A stretch of DNA of 64,000 nucleotides from Thiomicrospira sp. XS5 (GTDB lineage Bacteria; Pseudomonadota; Gammaproteobacteria; Thiomicrospirales; Thiomicrospiraceae), in NCBI RefSeq assembly GCF_001507555.1, contig NZ_LQBO01000001.1, positions 744,001-808,000 on the forward strand, written 5' to 3'. Of the stretch, positions 47,578-56,619 are shown piece after piece (the first letter of the stretch is position 1; the number at the start of each line of letters is the position of its first letter). Both the position numbers and the translations under genes were made by a program. The notes under the pieces were generated by a model. It was given only the letters and a program-made list of their open reading frames with translations. It was not told where the DNA came from and did no database searches.

Positions 47578-49197
47578 GTGAAAACGCCGATTCAGTCATC
47601 CCTGGTGCATCGCTTGTTCGCGGAGCTGGAAAAACTCTTCTCATCGAACGGTGTTATTCTAGTCTTGGTGATCTTGCTGACCATTACCATGAATGTTGTC
47701 AGTTTTGTGAGCATTAAATGGTTGCAGGCTGAGTGGGCCAATGAGTACAGCCTGTACGAAACCAAAGATAAACTGTACTTTAACCTATACAAAGCGTCGG
47801 GCTACGGCGGCTTCATTCACCACTTCAAAAATACCGTCCTGCGCAACGATTCCGATACACTTCAACACCTTTCCGACAATTATCAAACCATTACACAGAA
47901 CCTCACCACACTTCAAAAAATGGCCACCTCGCCGGCCGAAAAGCGTCTGATTCGGCAAATCGAAGACACGTTTCAGGAGTATTGGAGCATGGTGCCTACC
48001 CTGAAACAGGCAATTCAGGAAGGGTGGTCGCCGGAACGAACCGACGCCTTGGTGAAGGTGAGTGACCGTGCTGCATTGAATGCCCTGGACGAATTGGTGA
48101 GAGTGAACCAGCGGTTATTCAATGAATCGTTCAGTAAAAATCAGGACTTAATTGATAATGTGCGTTTTTATCAAACACTCTCTTTGACGGTGTTGCTGCT
48201 GCTGAGTTTATTGTTGTTGCTGTTCCTGAAGCGCAAGGCAGGCCTGGTCAAAAAAGTGCAATCCTTGCAAAAAGAAATTCTCTGCTATGAAAATCTGTAC
48301 GAAGGCACTTTGGACAGCATGGTGGATGCCTGCATTATCACGGATGCGACTGGTACCATCGAGAATTTCAATGAAATCACGCTGCAAACCTTTGGGTATG
48401 CGTCCCACGAGTTGATGGGGCAGCGAATTGAGCTTCTGATTCCGGAAGGCGAGCATAAACAGCACCATGCCGATTATATGAAGTCGGCTTCGATGCGTAA
48501 GAAGGTGCTGTTTAAGGGCCGGGAGTTAAAAGCTCTCAAAAAAGATGGTTCGGAAATTTCGGTTGAGATTACGGTGACGCCACTGAGTGTGAGCGGACAA
48601 TTAAAGTTTGTCGGTATTATTCACGACATCACTGATCGCGTGAAATTGATGGAACAGTTGGGCGCCGTGTTGCTGCAATTGCGTAATGAAGCCACTAAAG
48701 ATTACCTGACGGGGTTGATGAATCGCAAAGCATTTTTCGAGCATGCCGAAAAAGTTTGGAGTCTGGCCAAACGGAACCATGAGCCTTTGTGTATGTTGAT
48801 GCTGGACATCGATTTATTCAAGGAAATCAACGATACCTATGGACATAATTCCGGTGATCGTGTGTTGAAAGGCTTGGCCAAGTTGTTCGAACATGAGTGT
48901 CGCAAGGAAGATTTGATTTGTCGTTACGGTGGCGAAGAGTTTTTGATTTTGCTGGAAAGCCAGCCGGCGAAAGGCGCGATGGAATTCGCTAATCGGATTC
49001 GCCAAGCGGTGGAAGAAGCGGAAATGGATATTGGAGAAGACGTTAAGATTCAAATTACGGTCAGCATCGGTTTGGTAGCGGTGGAACGTGACGAGATTCC
49101 TTCCATGGAAGAAATGATTTCTTTGGCGGATAAAGTGTTGTACCAAGCCAAAACCAACGGTCGTAACCAAGTGGCCGAAAATATCTTGCGCAACTGA
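47578..49197 (+). CDS. Membrane diguanylate cyclase with PAS and GGDEF domains
   Basis: Makes cyclic-di-GMP from two GTP. The 539-aa protein starts with GTG behind AAGGTGG. Membrane segments at about 24-46 and 200-217 bracket a helical periplasmic sensor of about 150 residues. A PAS domain (about 240-355) and a GGDEF domain (about 370-530) follow. The active site is GGEEF (451-455). The inhibitory RxxD site (RKED, 442-445) lies exactly five residues upstream, so product inhibition is expected. No EAL domain is present. It is followed by a mechanosensitive channel gene and, on the other strand, two PilZ genes. Confidence 0.93.
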   Translation: MKTPIQSSLVHRLFAELEKLFSSNGVILVLVILLTITMNVVSFVSIKWLQAEWANEYSLYETKDKLYFNLYKASGYGGFIHHFKNTVLRNDSDTLQHLSDNYQTITQNLTTLQKMATSPAEKRLIRQIEDTFQEYWSMVPTLKQAIQEGWSPERTDALVKVSDRAALNALDELVRVNQRLFNESFSKNQDLIDNVRFYQTLSLTVLLLLSLLLLLFLKRKAGLVKKVQSLQKEILCYENLYEGTLDSMVDACIITDATGTIENFNEITLQTFGYASHELMGQRIELLIPEGEHKQHHADYMKSASMRKKVLFKGRELKALKKDGSEISVEITVTPLSVSGQLKFVGIIHDITDRVKLMEQLGAVLLQLRNEATKDYLTGLMNRKAFFEHAEKVWSLAKRNHEPLCMLMLDIDLFKEINDTYGHNSGDRVLKGLAKLFEHECRKEDLICRYGGEEFLILLESQPAKGAMEFANRIRQAVEEAEMDIGEDVKIQITVSIGLVAVERDEIPSMEEMISLADKVLYQAKTNGRNQVAENILRN

Positions 49198-49261
49198 TTG
49201 TCTTTTTTATCAGAAGCCGCCAAAATAAAATTTCCTGTAATCGATTCATTGTCGTAGGCTT

Positions 49262-49834
49262 ATGTCGAATTTACTGTCTTATTCCCCCATCTCATTAACA
49301 CCGTTGATTTTAACGGGGTTAATTCTGCTGAGCTATTTTGTCCTGAACTGGCTTTTGAAACGGGTGATCACATCGCTGGGGCACTTAAAGAATGTGCCGG
49401 CCGCGCGGCATGCACAAGTGTATAAATATTTCCGGGTGGTGCTGATTATCCTGACGGTGGTGGTGATGTTGTTGGCTTGGGGGATTGACTACCGTGGCTT
49501 GGTGGTGGTGGCCTCGTCGATTTTGGCGATGTTGGCGGTTGCATTGGTCGCGCAATGGTCGATTTTGAGCAACATTACTGCGGGTGTGTTGATTTTCTTT
49601 AGTTTTCCGGTGCGTATCGGCGATAGGATGGAAATTATCGACGGCGCTTCAAGTGTTATCGGTGAGATAGTGGAGATCAATTTGTTTCAAATCATTTTGC
49701 GTGACGATGACGGCAAGATGGTGTCCTACCCGAATAATCTGTTACTGCAAAAAGCGGTGCGTAAGCTTCAAAAAGACGATGTGCCGCCCGGCGCCAAGCC
49801 GGTACGAATGAAAGAGCGTTTGAAATCAAAATGA
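49262..49834 (+). CDS. Small MscS-family membrane protein
   Basis: A 190-aa protein with three predicted membrane helices and a short beta-domain: the pore helix and beta region (LAMLAVALVAQWSILSNITA, FFSFPVRIGDRMEI, NLFQIILRDDDGKMVSYPNN) match MscS. The C-terminal alpha/beta cage of E. coli MscS (286 aa) is missing, so this is a minimal form. It would act as a mechanosensitive or ion-conducting channel in the inner membrane. It lies 64 bases after the diguanylate cyclase on the same strand. Confidence 0.88.
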   Translation: MSNLLSYSPISLTPLILTGLILLSYFVLNWLLKRVITSLGHLKNVPAARHAQVYKYFRVVLIILTVVVMLLAWGIDYRGLVVVASSILAMLAVALVAQWSILSNITAGVLIFFSFPVRIGDRMEIIDGASSVIGEIVEINLFQIILRDDDGKMVSYPNNLLLQKAVRKLQKDDVPPGAKPVRMKERLKSK

Positions 49835-49852
49835 AGAATGCTGAGGCGAGGG

Positions 49853-50215
49853 CTAACTGTTGGCTTTGCGGTGCAGTTGTCGACCGAGTTCTTTCAGGCG
49901 TTCTTTATAAGCAAGGAAGTCTTCGATGATGTCGTAATCTCGTTTGGCTAATTCTTCAAACTCAATCGTTAAAAAATAGCCGTTAGCGGTGTTATGGCTG
50001 CTGCGAACGTGTCCAAATAGCGTCATTTGGTTGAAACGCTCCAATGCCGGCAGTTCAAAAATCACTTCCAAGCGCGTACCGACGGAGGCGTTTTTGGACG
50101 ATTCGACCGCCACGCCTTTAATGGATATTTCCTTTAAGCGCCCTTGAACGGTTACTGTATGCCCTTTGATGGTGGCATTGCGGTCCGCCGAAGCGGACAG
50201 CGAATTAAATAGCAT
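49853..50215 (-). CDS. PilZ-like protein with degenerate c-di-GMP site
   Basis: A 120-aa protein with the beta-barrel layout of PilZ domains (TVTVQGRLKEISIKGVAVES). The second motif reads E-x-S-x-x-G (29-34) instead of D/N-x-S-x-x-G, and no RxxxR precedes it, so direct binding of cyclic-di-GMP is doubtful. A C-terminal helix (RDYDIIEDFLAYKERLKELG) follows. It lies 15 bases downstream of a canonical PilZ gene on the same strand. Confidence 0.7.
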   Translation of the reverse strand: MLFNSLSASADRNATIKGHTVTVQGRLKEISIKGVAVESSKNASVGTRLEVIFELPALERFNQMTLFGHVRSSHNTANGYFLTIEFEELAKRDYDIIEDFLAYKERLKELGRQLHRKANS

Positions 50216-50230
50216 TTGGTTTGTGTCTCC

Positions 50231-50572
50231 CTAATCCAAACGGTGATGATAATGAATGTATTCGGCAATGACCGACTGCATGTAATTGGAAATCTCGGTG
50301 AACTCAACACCGATTAAATATTGCTGGCCTCGAATGTGGGTGCTGTGAGCGGTAACACCTTCCAGTTTGATTTCGGAGCGTCCGATGCTCGGCAGTTGGA
50401 ATCGGATGGAAACCTTATCACCTTCGTTTAGCTCTTCATCGGACAGGATGCCGACGCCTAAAATGGATAAATCCAGCATTTTCGCATCCGAGCTTCCGGA
50501 CTCGGTGGTTAATTTGACAGGTCTTTCCGTCGAGATGCGTTCAGCTCTTCGTTGTTCAGCAGTATACAGCAT
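50231..50572 (-). CDS. PilZ-domain c-di-GMP receptor
   Basis: A 113-aa single-domain PilZ protein. Both binding motifs are intact: RRAER (Arg8 and Arg12, RxxxR) and DLSILG (34-39, D-x-S-x-x-G). It should bind cyclic-di-GMP. Single-domain PilZ proteins often act on flagellar stators, pili or polysaccharide machines. Here it is first of a two-gene unit with the degenerate PilZ-like gene and lies 3 kb from motAB. Confidence 0.88.
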   Translation of the reverse strand: MLYTAEQRRAERISTERPVKLTTESGSSDAKMLDLSILGVGILSDEELNEGDKVSIRFQLPSIGRSEIKLEGVTAHSTHIRGQQYLIGVEFTEISNYMQSVIAEYIHYHHRLD

Positions 50573-50673
50573 TGCGTTCCATCAGGGTTTCGGGTTGGTT
50601 TTAGTTTTATTCAGTATATTAACTATGATAAATTAACTTGTCTTGAATGGAAAACTTAAAATGTGGAGCGGAT

Positions 50674-50955
50674 ATGCTTTTTTCTGTGGAAGTTGAAAAC
50701 ATTAAATGTGGTGGTTGTGCCAATTCCATCGAATCCAAACTGTCCGAATTGGATGGCGTTTCTCAGGTAACCGTAGAGGTTGAAGCAGGTCTGGTCACTT
50801 TTGAGTCGGAAAAGGATACGCCGGTGGAAAAGGTTAAAGCCAAGTTGGCCAGTCTGGGGTATCCGGAAAAAGGGGCCTTGGACGGTGTGGGCGCCGTCGG
50901 TGCCAAAGCCAAATCCTATGTTTCCTGCGCCATTGGCAAAATGACTCAAGATTGA
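50674..50955 (+). CDS. Heavy-metal-associated (HMA) domain protein, CopZ-like
   Basis: A 93-aa protein. The start at MLFSVEVENIKCGGCANSIE was chosen because GGAG lies five bases upstream and the frame before it is not family-like. The metal-binding CxxC (CGGC) lies in the first loop of a ferredoxin-like HMA fold. It probably binds copper or another soft metal. A tail of about 25 residues after the domain (GVGAVGAKAKSYVSCAIGKM) contains one more Cys. No copper ATPase gene is adjacent. It lies just upstream of parC. Confidence 0.85.
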   Translation: MLFSVEVENIKCGGCANSIESKLSELDGVSQVTVEVEAGLVTFESEKDTPVEKVKAKLASLGYPEKGALDGVGAVGAKAKSYVSCAIGKMTQD

Positions 50956-51032
50956 AAAAACGCTTTCTCTCCCAGCATGAATTCAGTGAACACCCAAACA
51001 CCAGCAAGCAAAACCAATAAAAAGAGGCATGG

Positions 51033-53261
51033 ATGAGCCAACAGATGATTAATTATGAAGGCATCGAGCAGCAGTCGGTTGCTCAGTTTACGGAAAAAGC
51101 GTATCTGGATTACGCCATGTATGTCATTCTGGACAGAGCGTTACCGCATATTGGGGATGGCTTAAAGCCAGTGCAAAGACGAATCATCTACGCCATGTCG
51201 GAGTTGGGCTTGAAAGCCAGCGCCAAATACAAAAAATCGGCGAGAACGGTCGGGGATGTGTTGGGTAAATTCCACCCGCATGGTGACTCGGCCTGCTATG
51301 AAGCCATGGTGCTGATGGCGCAGGACTTTTCTTTCCGTTACCCCTTAGTGGATGGTCAGGGGAATTGGGGGTCGGTGGACGATCCGAAATCCTTTGCCGC
51401 CATGCGTTATACCGAAGCCAAATTGTCGAAATTCAGCCAACTGTTGCTGGAAGAAGCCGGGCAAGGCACGGTTGACTGGGTGCCTAACTTTGACGGCAGT
51501 CTGGACGAACCGAGTGTGTTACCGTCCCGCGTGCCGCATGTTCTGTTGAACGGAACTTCCGGGATCGCGGTGGGGATGGCCACCGATATTCCACCGCACA
51601 ATTTGCGCGAAGTCGTGAATGCGTGCATCGCTTTGTTGGACGATAAAAACATTTCTCACGAAGATTTGTGCGAGATTTTGCCAGGGCCGGATTACCCCAA
51701 TCGAGCGTTGATTATCACGCCAAAAACCGAACGACAGCGCTTGTATGAAACCGGCAGCGGTTCGATTCGTCAACGGGCGCATTATGACGTTGAGGACGGA
51801 GTTAATGTGGTCGTGGATGCCTTGCCATTCCAGGTTTCCGGCGCAAAGGTGTTGGAGCAGATTGCCTCGCAGATGCGTGCCAAAAAATTGCCGATGGTGG
51901 TGGATTTACGGGATGAATCGGATCACGAAAACCCGATTCGCCTGGTGATTGAATTGCGCTCCAAACGCATTGACGTTGAAGCGGCCATGTTGCACCTGTT
52001 TGCGACCACCGACTTGGAAAGAAGTTATCGGGTGAACTTGAATGTCATTGGGTTGAACGGACGTCCACAGGTCAAGAGTTTGAAAAGTATCTTGTCGGAA
52101 TGGTTGGTGTTCCGAACGGAAACGGTTCGTCGGCGGTTACAGTATCGCCTGGATAAGGTATTGGCTCGATTGCATATTTTGGACGGCCTGCTGGTCGCGT
52201 TTTTGAATATCGATGAAGTCATCGCCATTATCCGTGAAGAAGACAAACCTAAACCCGTGTTAATGGAACGCTTCGGACTGACGGACACGCAAGCGGAAGC
52301 GGTATTGGAGCTGAAGTTACGTCACTTGGCACGCCTGGAAGAAATGAAGATTCGCGGTGAACAGGAAGAGTTGGAAGCCGAACGACAAAAAATTGAAAAA
52401 ATCCTGGGCAGTGCGGCGCGTATGAAAACCCTGGTCAAAAAGGAATTACAGGCCGATGCCGATACTTATGGTGACGACCGTCGCTCTCCGTTGGTGGAAG
52501 CGTCTCAGGCACAAGCCATGAGCGAACAGGACTTGTTGCCGTCCGAAGCCATTACGGTGGTGTTGTCGGAAAACGGTTGGGTGCGCGCGGCGAAAGGGCA
52601 TGACGTGGAAGGCGAATCGCTGGGGTATAAATCCGGCGATGGCTTTTGTGGTCAAGCCAGTGGCCAAAGTCGTCAAATGGCGGTGTTTATGGATAACACC
52701 GGCCGGGCTTACAGTCTTCCGGCGCACAGTTTGCCGTCGGCCAGAAGTCATGGCGAGCCGTTAACCGGCCGTCTGAACCCCGCTGCTGGTGCCAGTTTTA
52801 AACAGGTGTTGCTTGGTCAACCGAAGGAACAGTATATTTTGGCGAGTTCGGCCGGTTATGGCTTTATTACCGAGTTGGAGAATCTGTACTCGAAAAATAA
52901 AGCCGGTAAAACGGCGATCAGCTTGCCGAAAGGCAGTCAGCTTTTGAAACCGGCGAAGGTGTCGGAAGCCGACTGGGTGGTGGTTGTGACCGACGAGCCA
53001 CGGATGTTGGTGTTTGAAATGGCTGAACTGCCGGTTTTGGCAAAAGGAAAAGGCAATAAACTGATTCAAATGCCGAAAGGCACGTCGGTGCAGGCGGTTT
53101 TTGCCTTCCAGGCCGGGCAAAAAATTGAAATTGTTGCCGGTAAGTATGCGAAAGAGTTTGGGCCGACAGCGATTGAAGAAGCCTTTTCAAACCGTGCGAA
53201 GCGCGGTGTGACGCTCCCTCGAACCTTGAAAAAGGTCACCGGTATCCGATTGGCGGAATAG
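51033..53261 (+). CDS. parC: DNA topoisomerase IV subunit A
   Basis: ParC cuts and rejoins DNA in topoisomerase IV. The 742-aa protein has the active-site Tyr126 in [11 protein letters not shown]. The quinolone region HGDSACYEA has Ser86 and Glu90 in the sensitive-type state. The C-terminal part holds the beta-pinwheel repeats, without the GyrA box of GyrA. It is separated from parE by the cyclase, channel, PilZ and metallochaperone genes. Confidence 0.97.
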   Translation: MSQQMINYEGIEQQSVAQFTEKAYLDYAMYVILDRALPHIGDGLKPVQRRIIYAMSELGLKASAKYKKSARTVGDVLGKFHPHGDSACYEAMVLMAQDFSFRYPLVDGQGNWGSVDDPKSFAAMRYTEAKLSKFSQLLLEEAGQGTVDWVPNFDGSLDEPSVLPSRVPHVLLNGTSGIAVGMATDIPPHNLREVVNACIALLDDKNISHEDLCEILPGPDYPNRALIITPKTERQRLYETGSGSIRQRAHYDVEDGVNVVVDALPFQVSGAKVLEQIASQMRAKKLPMVVDLRDESDHENPIRLVIELRSKRIDVEAAMLHLFATTDLERSYRVNLNVIGLNGRPQVKSLKSILSEWLVFRTETVRRRLQYRLDKVLARLHILDGLLVAFLNIDEVIAIIREEDKPKPVLMERFGLTDTQAEAVLELKLRHLARLEEMKIRGEQEELEAERQKIEKILGSAARMKTLVKKELQADADTYGDDRRSPLVEASQAQAMSEQDLLPSEAITVVLSENGWVRAAKGHDVEGESLGYKSGDGFCGQASGQSRQMAVFMDNTGRAYSLPAHSLPSARSHGEPLTGRLNPAAGASFKQVLLGQPKEQYILASSAGYGFITELENLYSKNKAGKTAISLPKGSQLLKPAKVSEADWVVVVTDEPRMLVFEMAELPVLAKGKGNKLIQMPKGTSVQAVFAFQAGQKIEIVAGKYAKEFGPTAIEEAFSNRAKRGVTLPRTLKKVTGIRLAE

Positions 53262-53335
53262 ATTTGACGGTTTTTGGTATCCTTGTTGCTTAAACGAGGT
53301 TAGATAAATTTAAGACTGTCAAAAAAGTAGCCATT

Positions 53336-54172
53336 ATGATTTCAAAACCTTTTTCAATACTTGTCATTCTCGGGAGCATGGTCGGGGGCTTCCTGATGGC
53401 GGGTGGTTCGCTTATTTCGCTGTGGCACCCGGCGGAATTGGTCATTATTCTCGGCTTGGGGCTAGGGGTCTTTTTAGGTTCCACGCCCGTGTACGTCTGG
53501 TTGAAGACGTTGACGTATATCGGTCGCTACTTTGGGGGCGGGCGCGTCAACAAAAAAATCTATATTGAAGTGCTGGGGCTTTTAGACGAACTGTCACGTT
53601 TGGCACGTTCGCAGGGGTTGTTGGCCTTGGAAAATCATGTTGTCTCCCCGGAAAACAGTTCAATTTTCGCCAAATATCCGTTGGTGTTGAAGCATAAAGA
53701 GCTGAAAAAGTTTGTCGTCGATAACTTCAGTTATTTGCTGCTCAATCCACCCCAGTCATTGAACTTTGAAAACTATCTGCACGACCAAATTGAAGACATT
53801 ATGCAGTCGATGATAGAAGTGCCGAAAGCCACCGGTAAAATTGCTAATTTGATGCCGGGCTTCGGGATTATTGCCGCCGTCATGGGGGTCATTTTGACGA
53901 TGAACTTATTGGGAGGCGACATGGATGTGGCCGCGATCGGTAACTCCATCGGGGCGGCCTTGGTCGGAACCTTGACGGGGATTTTCGTGGCATTTGCCGC
54001 CATCGCGCCGTTTACCCACTCTGTCGAGGTGATGATTCGTCAGGATAAGGCGATCTTTATCGTCGTGGCCTCGTATTTAACGGCCTTTGCGCATGGTGTT
54101 TCACCGAGTATGGCGATGGAGATCGGTCGTCAACGCGTGCCGCCGGAATTTGAAGTACCGCGTGAAGGGTAA
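53336..54172 (+). CDS. motA: Flagellar motor stator protein MotA-type (set 2)
   Basis: A 278-aa protein with four predicted membrane segments and a large cytoplasmic domain (LARSQGLLALENHVVSPENS, SIFAKYPLVLKHKELKKFVV). The conserved PGFGIIAAVMGVILTM helix and GAALVGTLTGIFVAFAAIAP helix match E. coli-like MotA, including both prolines. It is paired with a canonical MotB five bases downstream. No other flagellar gene is in the window. Confidence 0.92.
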   Translation: MISKPFSILVILGSMVGGFLMAGGSLISLWHPAELVIILGLGLGVFLGSTPVYVWLKTLTYIGRYFGGGRVNKKIYIEVLGLLDELSRLARSQGLLALENHVVSPENSSIFAKYPLVLKHKELKKFVVDNFSYLLLNPPQSLNFENYLHDQIEDIMQSMIEVPKATGKIANLMPGFGIIAAVMGVILTMNLLGGDMDVAAIGNSIGAALVGTLTGIFVAFAAIAPFTHSVEVMIRQDKAIFIVVASYLTAFAHGVSPSMAMEIGRQRVPPEFEVPREG

Positions 54173-54177
54173 GTTCG

Positions 54178-54915
54178 ATGTCTAAGCGTAAACGTCACGA
54201 AGAATGTCCGGAAGAAGGCGGGGCTTGGGAAATCGCCCTCGCGGATTTGATGACCACCCTGATGGTTTTCTTCTTGGTGATGTGGTTGACGTCGATTGTC
54301 GATCCAAACAAGCGTAAAGCATTTGTGGACGCTCTGATTGGTGAAGGGGCGGGCGGGGAAAACATTTCCGCCGAAGAAACCAATTTGCAAAGTGTGACGC
54401 CGATTGAAAGCCTGAAGCCGCCGATTACCACTCAGGAAGTCGAAGAAGCTATGTCCAAGGTCGACCCAAAAGACATTGATATTGAAGACACACCGGAATA
54501 CACCAAGATTACCTTGCGTTCGGACAGCTTCTTCGAGAGTGGGCGGGCGACCATTAACGATAAAACGCGTGAGCAGTTGGAAAAGCTAGGGGAAACCTTG
54601 GCGGGTCGGGGGCAAAAGTTGAGCATTACCGGTTACACCGACAGCATTCCCATTTCAAACCTGCAATTCCCATCCAACTGGGAACTTTCTGCCGCCCGTG
54701 CGGCGACGGTTGCCAGAACCTTTATCTATATGGGCGTCGATCCGTCGTTGATTACCATTGAAGGTAAGGCTGAAAACGAACCGGTGGCGCCGAATTCAAC
54801 GCCTTATGGCCGTTCCTTGAATCGTCGCGTGATTATTCTGGTCGACAAAAAAGCCGAGAAAAGAGCTGCCCCGGCGGCCAATAAACCGGCGTTTGATTTA
54901 CAAAACCGTCCGTAA
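54178..54915 (+). CDS. motB: Flagellar motor stator protein MotB-type (set 2)
   Basis: A 245-aa protein with one N-terminal membrane helix (AWEIALADLMTTLMVFFLVM) containing the proton-binding Asp23, six residues after Trp17. The C-terminal OmpA-like peptidoglycan-binding domain (ITGYTDSIPISNLQFPSNWE, AARAATVARTFIYMG, LNRRVIILV) is complete. With the preceding motA it forms a normal stator unit, in contrast to the 42-44 kb trio. Confidence 0.93.
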   Translation: MSKRKRHEECPEEGGAWEIALADLMTTLMVFFLVMWLTSIVDPNKRKAFVDALIGEGAGGENISAEETNLQSVTPIESLKPPITTQEVEEAMSKVDPKDIDIEDTPEYTKITLRSDSFFESGRATINDKTREQLEKLGETLAGRGQKLSITGYTDSIPISNLQFPSNWELSAARAATVARTFIYMGVDPSLITIEGKAENEPVAPNSTPYGRSLNRRVIILVDKKAEKRAAPAANKPAFDLQNRP

Positions 54916-54922
54916 CGATCCT

Positions 54923-55684
54923 TTAATGGCGGCAGGTTTTGCAGTCCGGATCTTTAGGTAGATTAAGGGTTCGGAACTGCATGGTGTGTGCGTCCATAAT
55001 CATCAGTTTGCCCATTAAGGTGGGTAATGTCAGCAGTACCTTAATCGCTTCAATGGCTTGCATGGAGCCCACCATTCCAACCACGGGCGCCAAGACGCCG
55101 TTCTGACTGCAGGTCAATTCCTGACCTTGCTCTTCCTTATATAAACATTGATAACAGGGTGTTTCCGCTTGGCGGAAATCGTAGGTGGTGAGTTGACCTT
55201 CCCAACGGATGGCCGCGCCGGATACCAACGGCACGCCGTGGCGCCGGCATTGACGATTCAAGGCGAAACGGCTTTCAAAATTGTCGGTGCAATCGAGCAC
55301 TACATCCGCCGTTGCGACCAAATCGGCCAATTCGGTTTCCGTGAGTTTGGTGGCAACGGTCGAAATTTCAATGTGGTGATTCAGCGCTTGAAGGTTGGCT
55401 TTGGCCGACGCCACCTTGTCCTGGCCGATATTGGCTTCACGATGAATCACCTGACGTTGCAGGTTGGAGTCATCGACTTGATCGAAATCCACAAGTGTCA
55501 GTTTTCCGACGCCGGCGGAAGCCAAATAAAGAGCCGCCGGCGAACCTAAACCGCCTAGGCCGAAAATGACGGCATGCGATTGGGTCAGGGTCAGTTGCCC
55601 GTCGTAATCGACATCCGATAACAAAATCTGACGGCTGTATCGGGACAATTCCGCATCGTTGAGTTCGGTTTTATCGGAGGTCAT
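54923..55684 (-). CDS. HesA/MoeB/ThiF-family adenylyltransferase
   Basis: An E1-like enzyme that adenylates the C-terminal Gly of a ubiquitin-like sulfur carrier (MoaD or ThiS). The 253-aa protein has GLGGLGSPAALYLASAGVGK, the DFDQVDDSNLQRQ motif and DCTDNFESRFALN. The two zinc CxxC pairs are CYQC and CKTC. MoeB is the most likely role, from length and lack of extra domains. It is the last gene of a minus-strand group hemA-prfA-prmC. Confidence 0.9.
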   Translation of the reverse strand: MTSDKTELNDAELSRYSRQILLSDVDYDGQLTLTQSHAVIFGLGGLGSPAALYLASAGVGKLTLVDFDQVDDSNLQRQVIHREANIGQDKVASAKANLQALNHHIEISTVATKLTETELADLVATADVVLDCTDNFESRFALNRQCRRHGVPLVSGAAIRWEGQLTTYDFRQAETPCYQCLYKEEQGQELTCSQNGVLAPVVGMVGSMQAIEAIKVLLTLPTLMGKLMIMDAHTMQFRTLNLPKDPDCKTCRH

Positions 55685-55716
55685 AGTCGTGCTTCCTGTT
55701 TCGATTTCGGTTTATT

Positions 55717-56601
55717 TTAACAAGTTTCGTTGGCGGTTGTTTTCGGCCATTGACCCAATGTCACGCGCGGTTGGCCGCCGTAGTCGCGACGGGTTTTGAT
55801 GGATTCAAAACCATGTTGTCGGAATAAGGCCTGTACTGTGTCGGCTTGGTCGTAACCGTGTTCAAACATGAGCCAGCCGTTCGGCTTCAGGTGCTGGCCC
55901 GCCTGTTGCAGAATCTGGGCGATGTCGTCCAGTCCGGTCTCCCCGGAGGTGAGCGCCGTCAAGGGTTCGAAACGCACATCGCCTTGGGAAAGATGCGGGT
56001 CGTCCTCACGAATGTAAGGCGGGTTGGAAACGATCAGTTCAAAGCGTTCCCCGGCCAGAGGTTCGAACCAGCTGCCTGAGCAAAAACGAATGTCGAGGTC
56101 GAGACGTTGAGCATTTTCTTTGGCGACGGCCAAGGCCTGGGGGCTGAATTCAACGGCGGTGACGCGACAATTCGTGCCGCTGGAAGCCAGGGCGCAGGCG
56201 ATTGCGCCGGAACCGGTGCCTAAATCCAAAACCGACCAGGCCTGGTCGGTTTCCGGGTTCCCTGCCGTTAATTTTTCCAAAGCGGTTTCGACCAGTATCT
56301 CGGTGTCGGGGCGGGGAATTAAGGTGGCTTCGGTGACTTTGAAAGGCAGTCCCCAGAACTCGCGGGTTTGCAGAATGTGGGCGACTGGCGTGCCCGCTTG
56401 ACGTTGGGTCACGTCGTCGAAAAATTGTTGGCTTTGAGCCTCGGTCAGAAGCGCTTCCGGCCAGGTGTACAGGTAGGTTCGGTTACGGCCGATGGCATTC
56501 GCCAGCAGCAGTTCCGCGTCCAGGTCGATGGAGTCGGAACCGCTGGTGCTGAGCATTTGTTTGGCGTTTGACAGGGCTTGTGCAATGGTCAGGGCCGTCA
56601 T
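55717..56601 (-). CDS. prmC: Release factor glutamine methyltransferase
   Basis: PrmC methylates the Gln of the GGQ motif of release factors. The 294-aa protein has an N-terminal helical domain, then a SAM-binding fold with VLDLGTGSGAIACALA and the catalytic IVSNPPYIRED. It follows prfA, its substrate gene, on the same strand. It contains a perfect 24-base palindrome around CCAGGCCTGG, just before the SAM-binding motif, read as Asp-Gln-Ala-Trp. Confidence 0.96.
   Translation of the reverse strand: MTALTIAQALSNAKQMLSTSGSDSIDLDAELLLANAIGRNRTYLYTWPEALLTEAQSQQFFDDVTQRQAGTPVAHILQTREFWGLPFKVTEATLIPRPDTEILVETALEKLTAGNPETDQAWSVLDLGTGSGAIACALASSGTNCRVTAVEFSPQALAVAKENAQRLDLDIRFCSGSWFEPLAGERFELIVSNPPYIREDDPHLSQGDVRFEPLTALTSGETGLDDIAQILQQAGQHLKPNGWLMFEHGYDQADTVQALFRQHGFESIKTRRDYGGQPRVTLGQWPKTTANETC
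56229..56252. repeat. 24-base palindrome with CCAGGCCTGG core (coding, prmC)
   Basis: Arms AAACCGACCAGG and CCTGGTCGGTTT, perfectly symmetric, inside prmC. The core is 56236-56245. It is as long as the terminator-type palindromes but lies within a conserved gene. Confidence 0.92.
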
Positions 56602-56619
56602 TCCGAATCCTTTTCGCGG

